This document shows positions 21,863 to 26,406 of a stretch of 26,406 nt of DNA, one piece after another. How positions within the stretch are numbered: the first letter of the stretch is position 1; each line of letters opens with the position of its first letter. The DNA is from Cloacimonetes bacterium SCGC AAA252-N17 (GTDB taxonomy: Bacteria > Cloacimonadota > Cloacimonadia > JGIOTU-2): positions 22,326 to 48,731 of the forward strand of contig ASNI01000016.1 in assembly GCA_000404785.1 (NCBI GenBank), in the 5' to 3' direction. The position numbers were made by a program, and so were the translations under genes. The notes under the pieces were generated by a model. It saw only the letters and a program-made list of their open reading frames with translations, ran no database searches and was not told where the DNA came from.

Positions 21863-23290
21863 TCATGTACGATTTTCACTTTTACGATACGTGCCATACC
21901 CGGGTGTACCTAAAAATTTACCATTTTCTATTATGACCTCGCCCCTGATTATAGTCTTTGTAATTTTTTCCTGAAATGTCCGATCATCAAAAGGTGTATA
22001 TTTTCCCTTTGAATGTAGTTTCTCTTGTTCAATATGAGTCCTTGCGACTGGATCAATGAATACAAAATCTGCATCTTTGCCAATGCTAATACTCCCCTTA
22101 TGAGAATCCAATCTGTAGTTTTGGGCTGCATTTTCACTGAGAATTTTCTGCATCTCGTGAAGACTCAACCGATTTTTCATGAATCCTTCAGAAAAAATAA
22201 ATGGAACCATGAGTTCACTTCCGGGCATACCGCCATAATCGGTCCATATATTTCCTGTACTTTTCTCGCGCGGATAATCGCAACCGGCATGATCTGTAGC
22301 AACAAAGCTGATAGTGCCGTTTTTCAGTCCATTCCAAAGAGCTTCTTTATCTTCTGCAAATCTCACAGGTGGAGCTGTCTTCAGGATGCTTCCCTGCTGC
22401 TCAAAATCATCCTGCGTAAAAGCAAGAAAATGAGGACAGGTCTCCGTTGTAATATGAACTCCTTGTGCTTGTGCTTTTTCGTTAAGCTCCAATCCCTTTT
22501 TGCTGCTCAAATGTACAATATGAAAGTGAGTACCAGTTTTTTTTGCAATTCTAATAACTGTTTTTATTGCCCGAACCTCTGCTTCAACACCTCGTGCCTG
22601 GCAGTAATATACTATTTCATTTTTATTTTCTCTTTGAAATTGTGCACGCCTGCTCTCAACAAATGCTTTATCCTCGGCATGAACTGCAACCGGCAAATCC
22701 AATTCCTTGGCAATAAACGCCACTTTTTCAAGCTGTGATGGGACAATCGCAGTAAAATCATCCATTCCTGAGATCAGATAGGTTTTGAATCCTATAACTC
22801 CCTGCTCTTTTAGTTCATACATATTATCTCTTACTGTATCATCCCAAAACTCTGTTCCGGAAACCCCTCCCCATAATGCAAAATCAATGACTGCTTTTTT
22901 CTTAATTATCTGGAGTTTATGCTGCAAATTCTCAGCATTTATTATAGGTGGAATTGATGTACAGGGCATATCTGCAACTGTGGTAACTCCACCAAATGCT
23001 GCAGCAAGTGTGCCGGTGTAAAAATCCTCTCGCCACTCAAAACCCGGATCATCATAATGCACATGTGGATCGATGGCTCCCGGCAATACAACACAATAAT
23101 TCGCATCAATACAATTAGTTAAATGGGTTTGAGGCCTTCTTCTCGACCGTATATACTCAGATAATTCAATAGGAGTACTGGGAACTTCTTCTTTCTCGAT
23201 GACATTCACTATTTGAGAATTATAAAGTATGTTGCAAAGAACAGCTCTGCTTTCACGGGAGAGAATTGCATTGATAATTTTTGGGGACAT
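21863..23290 (-). CDS. Allantoinase/hydantoinase-like cyclic amidohydrolase
   Basis: A 475-residue cytosolic binuclear-zinc amidohydrolase of the dihydroorotase/allantoinase/hydantoinase group. Ligands are all in place: H76 and H78 (DPHVHYDDPG), carboxylated K169 (GVIGFKTYLISG), H204 (VAVHAED), H260 (HIVHLSS) and D333 (FVATDHAG). The segments DMPCTSIPPIINAE, KTAPPVR and EALWNGLKNG are closer to allantoinases than to dihydroorotases. It should hydrolyse a cyclic amide such as allantoin, a hydantoin or a purine-derived imidazolone; context beside ssnA and a molybdenum hydroxylase parallels hyuA in E. coli. The ATG at 23290 follows the PLP enzyme's stop by three bases with no ribosome site, so it probably relies on coupling. 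The substrate is unproven. Confidence 0.85.
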   Translation of the reverse strand: MSPKIINAILSRESRAVLCNILYNSQIVNVIEKEEVPSTPIELSEYIRSRRRPQTHLTNCIDANYCVVLPGAIDPHVHYDDPGFEWREDFYTGTLAAAFGGVTTVADMPCTSIPPIINAENLQHKLQIIKKKAVIDFALWGGVSGTEFWDDTVRDNMYELKEQGVIGFKTYLISGMDDFTAIVPSQLEKVAFIAKELDLPVAVHAEDKAFVESRRAQFQRENKNEIVYYCQARGVEAEVRAIKTVIRIAKKTGTHFHIVHLSSKKGLELNEKAQAQGVHITTETCPHFLAFTQDDFEQQGSILKTAPPVRFAEDKEALWNGLKNGTISFVATDHAGCDYPREKSTGNIWTDYGGMPGSELMVPFIFSEGFMKNRLSLHEMQKILSENAAQNYRLDSHKGSISIGKDADFVFIDPVARTHIEQEKLHSKGKYTPFDDRTFQEKITKTIIRGEVIIENGKFLGTPGYGTYRKSENRT

Positions 23291-23293
23291 TTT

Positions 23294-24778
23294 TTATATA
23301 TATTGTTTCAGCAATCCTGTTCTTTCATTGAATTCTCTTATTAAATCATCCCACTGTTCATAGGAATGCATTTTTTCTTTCCAGTAATTTTCATCATACC
23401 ATTGGGCATTGAGTTCTTCCAAAGTTTTGCCCTGCTGCTCGATCCAGGTAAAATACTTCAGATTATGCATACGCTTTTTATCCCAATAGGAAAGCTCAAG
23501 CATATAATCGATCGTCACGCCCATGAGATAGCGTTCAAAATCACCAACAGCATTGTAAGGTGTATATTCGCCAAATTGTTCATGCAGCTCTTTCATTCTG
23601 GATTGATATAGCTCCATCGAGTCGGTTGCTACTGTTAAGAGCACATCATTTTCGTCCATCTCATAGTATTTTGCCATCTTAATGGTTCCGAGAATATTTG
23701 CTATAGATGAAATGCCAAGCAAGTTAAGTTCATCAACAAATTTCTTATCAATTCCTTGAACGATCAAATATTCTTTTCCTGCCGGTTCATTGAACAATCT
23801 CAGCAGGTTCATACATGCTTCATCATCAATATCTGCGACCATATCCATATTTTTCATATTATGTATCCAGGGCACATGCTTATCGCCTATTCCTTCAATT
23901 CGATGCCCGCCATAGCCGTTGAGAAGAAGAGTAGGACACTGCAGAGCTTCACCTGCACAGACTTTTATTGTCGGATACTTTTCTCTAAGATATTCGGCAC
24001 AGCCAAGTGTTCCTGCAGATCCTTGAGTTAGGAATAATCCGCTCATTCGTTGACCTTCAAATTTATGATGTTCAAAGACTTCTTCCATAGCACGACCGGT
24101 CACTGCATAATGCCAGACGGCATTGCCAAATTCACTGAACTGGTTGAGCACAACAATTTCATCACCACGCGCTTCTTTCAATTCCTTTGTTTTGTCATAC
24201 ACTTCTTTCACATTACTTTCGCATCCGGGAGTTGCATAGATATCGGCGCCCACTTTTTCGAGCCATTCAAAGCGTTCACGGGACATACCTTCAGGTAATA
24301 CTGCAATTGATGGACATGCAAGCAGATAGGAATCATACGCACCACCTCTGCAATAATTGCCGGTCGAAGGCCAGAGTGCTTTTTGCCTTGTCGGATCAAA
24401 TGCACCGCGAACTAATTTTTCGACAAGCGGTCCAAAAGTTGCACCTACTTTATGAGATCCAGTAGGAAAATACTTTCCGAGCAGAATAAATATTCGTGCT
24501 TTCACACCTGTCAGTTCTGAGGGTATTTCCATGTAATTCACGCCATCATAACCGCCCCCTTTTTCTTTTGGCTCATTCTTCCATGTAATTCTAAACAGAT
24601 TTCTTGGGTGCAGATCCCATAATCCTATATTTAAAAGTTCCTGTTTGATTTTCTCGGGCACCTTTTCAGGATGGATCATCTCTTCATAGGTTGGGATAAT
24701 GATATTCCTTTCCCTGCACCGCTGAACGATATTCTCCAAAATTTTTTTATCCACAACTTCAAAATTTTTGTTGTTCAT
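23294..24778 (-). CDS. Fold-type II PLP-dependent enzyme (cysteine synthase/ammonia-lyase superfamily)
   Basis: A 494-residue PLP enzyme of the tryptophan-synthase-beta/cysteine-synthase superfamily. The cofactor Lys is about K110 in KYFPTGSHKVGATFGPLVEK; the substrate carboxylate loop is WPSTGNYCRGGAYDS; the glycine-rich phosphate-binding loop is LTQGSAGTLGCAEYL. It is longer than typical cysteine synthases (~310) or diaminopropionate ammonia-lyase (~400), with an extended C-terminus (YFTWIEQQGKTLEELNAQWY). The ATG at 24778 has AAGAAAGAG upstream at fair spacing; an in-frame GTG lies nine bases earlier. As first gene of the operon it may act like YgeX/DpaL, a beta-eliminating ammonia-lyase encoded in the equivalent E. 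coli cluster, but sequence does not establish the reaction. Confidence 0.8.
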   Translation of the reverse strand: MNNKNFEVVDKKILENIVQRCRERNIIIPTYEEMIHPEKVPEKIKQELLNIGLWDLHPRNLFRITWKNEPKEKGGGYDGVNYMEIPSELTGVKARIFILLGKYFPTGSHKVGATFGPLVEKLVRGAFDPTRQKALWPSTGNYCRGGAYDSYLLACPSIAVLPEGMSRERFEWLEKVGADIYATPGCESNVKEVYDKTKELKEARGDEIVVLNQFSEFGNAVWHYAVTGRAMEEVFEHHKFEGQRMSGLFLTQGSAGTLGCAEYLREKYPTIKVCAGEALQCPTLLLNGYGGHRIEGIGDKHVPWIHNMKNMDMVADIDDEACMNLLRLFNEPAGKEYLIVQGIDKKFVDELNLLGISSIANILGTIKMAKYYEMDENDVLLTVATDSMELYQSRMKELHEQFGEYTPYNAVGDFERYLMGVTIDYMLELSYWDKKRMHNLKYFTWIEQQGKTLEELNAQWYDENYWKEKMHSYEQWDDLIREFNERTGLLKQYI

Positions 24779-25095
24779 AGCAATCACTCTTTCTTAATAT
24801 TTCTATTTTTTTCAATCACGAAAAATTTCAACGGGTTCAACACGTCAATTTTTTTTATTAGCAAATGAGCTTTTTCTCAAGAAAGAGATACTACTAAGGA
24901 TCAAATAAATATTATAAAAAATCCACGAATAAAGGAATTGTGGGATATTTAACGTGGGAAATTATCACTGATCATGCTTTTGTGAAAATTCGTGAAAATT
25001 CGTGGTGGAAACGAACCTCAACTCCTCGCTGCGCTTAGTAGTCGAAAAAGCATTGTGACCTATACTTCTACGCTCTAAATATTTTTATATTAACC
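24779..25095. other. Intergenic region upstream of the catabolic operon
   Basis: No gene was found. A minus-strand TATAAT (24916-24911) with a poor -35 could be a promoter, giving a leader of about 130 bases. Near the start, TTGACGTGTTGAACCCGTTGAAA contains two GTTGAA half-sites spaced nine bases apart, a possible operator. CGTG-type repeat segments lie at 24923-24957 and 24981-25008. No purine or molybdenum-cofactor riboswitch was recognised. Confidence 0.4.
24981..25008. repeat. Short CGTG-type interspersed repeat
   Basis: TGTGAAAATTCGTGAAAATT followed by CGTGGTGG is the same kind of tandem CGTG-AAA motif as the right end of the repeats at 2096-2346. Confidence 0.5.
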
Positions 25096-25995
25096 TTAGA
25101 ACCGCTCTACTGAATATCCTTGTGCCTTGAGGAGCTTGATCAGCCCTTCTTCACCGGCAAGGTGCCCGGACCCAACTATCACCAGATAGTCTTCATTATC
25201 CTTTGTATATTCTATCACATCATCCAGCCAATTATAATTTCTATCAATTAATAAGGATTGCTTGAGCGCAGGATATTCCTCAAATCCCTTATTGAGAAGC
25301 TCATCCAGTTTCTCCAGATCTCCTACATCCCACGCATCAACAAGGTCATGGATACTTGATTCCATTTCATCGAACTGGTCAATACTCTTAACGATAAAGT
25401 CTTCTTGGTCTTCCCCACCCAAAGTTGCAAGCAGGTCGAGTTGAAATTCAGGTGACTCCAAGCCAATAATATTTTTTTGTGCTTCCTTTGCCAGCTCAAA
25501 GAAGTGCTGATCTACTCCCAATGTAGGATCGAATCCGAGTTTCTGTAAGTTAAGACTCAGCATCGTAATTGCAATGAACCACGGCTGTAATGTATTGAGT
25601 TTTTCTACAGGCATTCCCAGTTCAAGAAGTTTGTTCTTTACTAAAGTGTAGGTGGAATCGCTTACCGAACCCTGAAAGGTTTCTCCCTGCGGATAAAATG
25701 CTTTTAACAGTGTATATTGCTGAAAGGCGGGTGTTTGTGTGCTGTCAAAATTCAGTTCAAACACAACATTCTCTGCGTCTTCGAAACATTGATCATACCT
25801 GTCATCAAGTGGATAATCCGCTTGGTTCAAAAAATGTATGGACCCCAATAGGTAGACGGTGTTGTTGTCCGATTTTATCTTCCAGATACAAACATTTTCA
25901 TTCTCGTTTTGGAGCTCTTCTGCATATAGAAATGTTGTAAATAAAAGAATTGAAATAAGTGTAAATCCAATAATCCTGATTGGTTTCGTTTTCAT
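25096..25995 (-). CDS. TraB/GumN family protein
   Basis: A 299-residue exported protein of the TraB/GumN (Tiki/EreA/ChaN-like metalloprotease-fold) family. Residues 1-25 are a signal peptide (ends TFLYA). Family motifs: IWKIKSDNNTVYLLGSIHFL with the GSIH signature at 51-54, an acidic VVFELNFD near 77-84, LGVDQHFFELA, IIGLESPEFQLDLL, and the closing IVGSGHLAGEEGLIKLLKAQ. The His and Glu residues of the two GxxH repeats (GSIH, GSGH) are probable metal ligands. Eukaryotic Tiki members are Wnt proteases; bacterial roles are largely unknown. AAGGA six bases before the ATG supports the start. It is monocistronic, with a candidate promoter at 26035-26064. Confidence 0.87.
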   Translation of the reverse strand: MKTKPIRIIGFTLISILLFTTFLYAEELQNENENVCIWKIKSDNNTVYLLGSIHFLNQADYPLDDRYDQCFEDAENVVFELNFDSTQTPAFQQYTLLKAFYPQGETFQGSVSDSTYTLVKNKLLELGMPVEKLNTLQPWFIAITMLSLNLQKLGFDPTLGVDQHFFELAKEAQKNIIGLESPEFQLDLLATLGGEDQEDFIVKSIDQFDEMESSIHDLVDAWDVGDLEKLDELLNKGFEEYPALKQSLLIDRNYNWLDDVIEYTKDNEDYLVIVGSGHLAGEEGLIKLLKAQGYSVERF

Positions 25996-26034
25996 GAAAT
26001 TCCTTTCTTGTATTATGTGATAATGTGTTTACTA

Positions 26035-26064
26035 TTCATATAAATTTTTTCAATGAGATGTCAA
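26035..26064 (-). promoter_or_regulatory. Candidate promoter of the TraB/GumN gene
   Basis: On the minus strand, a perfect TTGACA (26064-26059) is followed after 18 bases by TATGAA (26040-26035), about 40 bases before the ATG. Confidence 0.45.
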
Positions 26065-26079
26065 TAAATTCCATTTTAA

Positions 26080-26116
26080 ATTAAAAGAAAATGCTCATTC
26101 CACCATTAAAATGAGC
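26080..26116 (-). terminator. Rho-independent terminator-like hairpin
   Basis: On the minus strand GCTCATT (26116-26110) pairs with AATGAGC (26099-26093) around a ten-base loop and is followed by ATTTTCTTTT. It lies 24 bases after the stop of the T9SS-tail remnant, so it probably ended that gene. Confidence 0.55.
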
Positions 26117-26140
26117 TCTATATTTTAAAAGACCTTAACC

Positions 26141-26318
26141 CTATTTCATTAAGATTAGCCTCTTTGTCTGCTCAAAATTTCCTGTTTGCAGTTTATATGA
26201 ATAGATCCAGACGAACAGTTTGTTTAGAATCATCTGTACTGTTACAGACTATGTAGTAAGTCCGGGAACTGCCGGATAGTCTTTCAATCGAAGGATCTAC
26301 GCTCAAAGAGAGACTGTG
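26141..26318 (-). pseudogene. Remnant of a T9SS-sorted protein's C-terminus
   Basis: On the minus strand the last frame reads LFVWIYSYKLQTGNFEQTKR then LILMK and stop (26141), the typical closing strand of a type A sorting domain (compare YFYQL...VKKMMLIK at 6174). Upstream this frame is closed; the adjacent frame reads SLSVDPSIERLSGSSRTYYI through DDSKQTVRLDLFI and stops at 26193, after an earlier TGA at 26319. The two pieces overlap in different frames, indicating a frameshifted, truncated gene. A terminator follows. More of it could lie beyond the window edge. Confidence 0.45.
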
Positions 26319-26406
26319 TCAGGCTCAGGCGGATTCTTAGTCGAATGCCTATGTTTGATCACCCTAATTTAATTAAGATAAAAATATTGACAAAAAAATC
26401 AATCTT
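26319..26406. other. Window edge, no feature seen
   Basis: Short AT-rich stretch upstream of the T9SS-tail remnant with no open frame of note. A TTGACA-like string is absent on the minus strand; nothing else is supported. Confidence 0.4.

Noticed and set aside
22025..22738. 237-codon plus-strand open frame opposite the cyclic amidohydrolase
   Set aside because: A shadow of a gene with all catalytic residues on the minus strand; no recognisable domain in the antisense translation.
24779..25095. Purine or molybdenum-cofactor riboswitch upstream of the catabolic operon
   Set aside because: No recognisable core motifs of these riboswitch classes could be found in the leader; only CGTG-type repeats and possible GTTGAA half-sites are visible.

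Overview
The window reads as a piece of an AT-rich chromosome from an anaerobic, probably uncultivated bacterium of the Fibrobacteres-Chlorobi-Bacteroidetes (FCB) superphylum; a Cloacimonadota-like lineage fits best. The main evidence is several large secreted proteins with signal peptides, phrases such as LPVELSAFTA, and C-terminal type IX secretion (T9SS type A, NYPNPF...GVYFYQL...KKMMLIK) sorting tails. The phylum is an inference. Every convincing gene lies on the minus strand, so transcription runs from high to low coordinates.

Reading in the direction of transcription: (1) 26318-26141 is the decayed end of a T9SS-type protein, with its terminator. (2) 25995-25096 encodes a TraB/GumN protein. 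(3) 24778-16189 is a compact catabolic operon: a fold-type II PLP enzyme, an allantoinase/hydantoinase-like cyclic amidohydrolase, SsnA, a xanthine-dehydrogenase-family molybdenum subunit, its FAD subunit, and a lipoprotein with two thioredoxin domains. It resembles the purine/N-heterocycle gene sets of anaerobes (E. coli ygeX-hyuA-ssnA-xdhD region), but no [2Fe-2S] subunit gene is visible. (4) 16188-14899 is a 1.3 kb gene-poor, palindrome-rich stretch. (5) 14898-6174 is a surface-protein locus: a TrmB-type regulator, three paralogous secreted seven-bladed propeller proteins, a small Ig-like secreted protein, and another T9SS protein. (6) 5995-39 holds a small unknown protein, a class V aminotransferase, a lipoprotein/TMEM175/EamA operon, a repeat-rich gap, a penicillin-binding-protein-like serine hydrolase lipoprotein and a small outer-membrane barrel.

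The most distinctive material is the propeller locus. Three neighbouring proteins (490, 760 and 628 aa) each carry exactly seven ~50-residue repeats with an ID..H.LC.Y core. In each, the seventh repeat lacks its last strand, and a matching DIT-G strand sits just after the signal peptide, which is the expected Velcro closure of a seven-bladed ring. All 21 blades keep one cysteine. C-terminal modules differ: T9SS tail alone; extra domain, Fn3-like domain and T9SS tail; or dockerin-like calcium loops without a T9SS tail. A TrmB-family regulator sits just upstream. Between the regulator and the first propeller gene is a candidate plus-strand small RNA (perfect TTGACA, two hairpins, U-run). Its -35 region shares a 17-base sequence with the regulator's own promoter.

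The window also contains several gene remnants (ExbD-like tail, orphan signal peptide, T9SS tail) and a family of interspersed CGTG-type repeats, one copy of which appears to be interrupted by a duplicated palindromic element. No tRNA, rRNA, CRISPR array, transposase or phage gene was seen.
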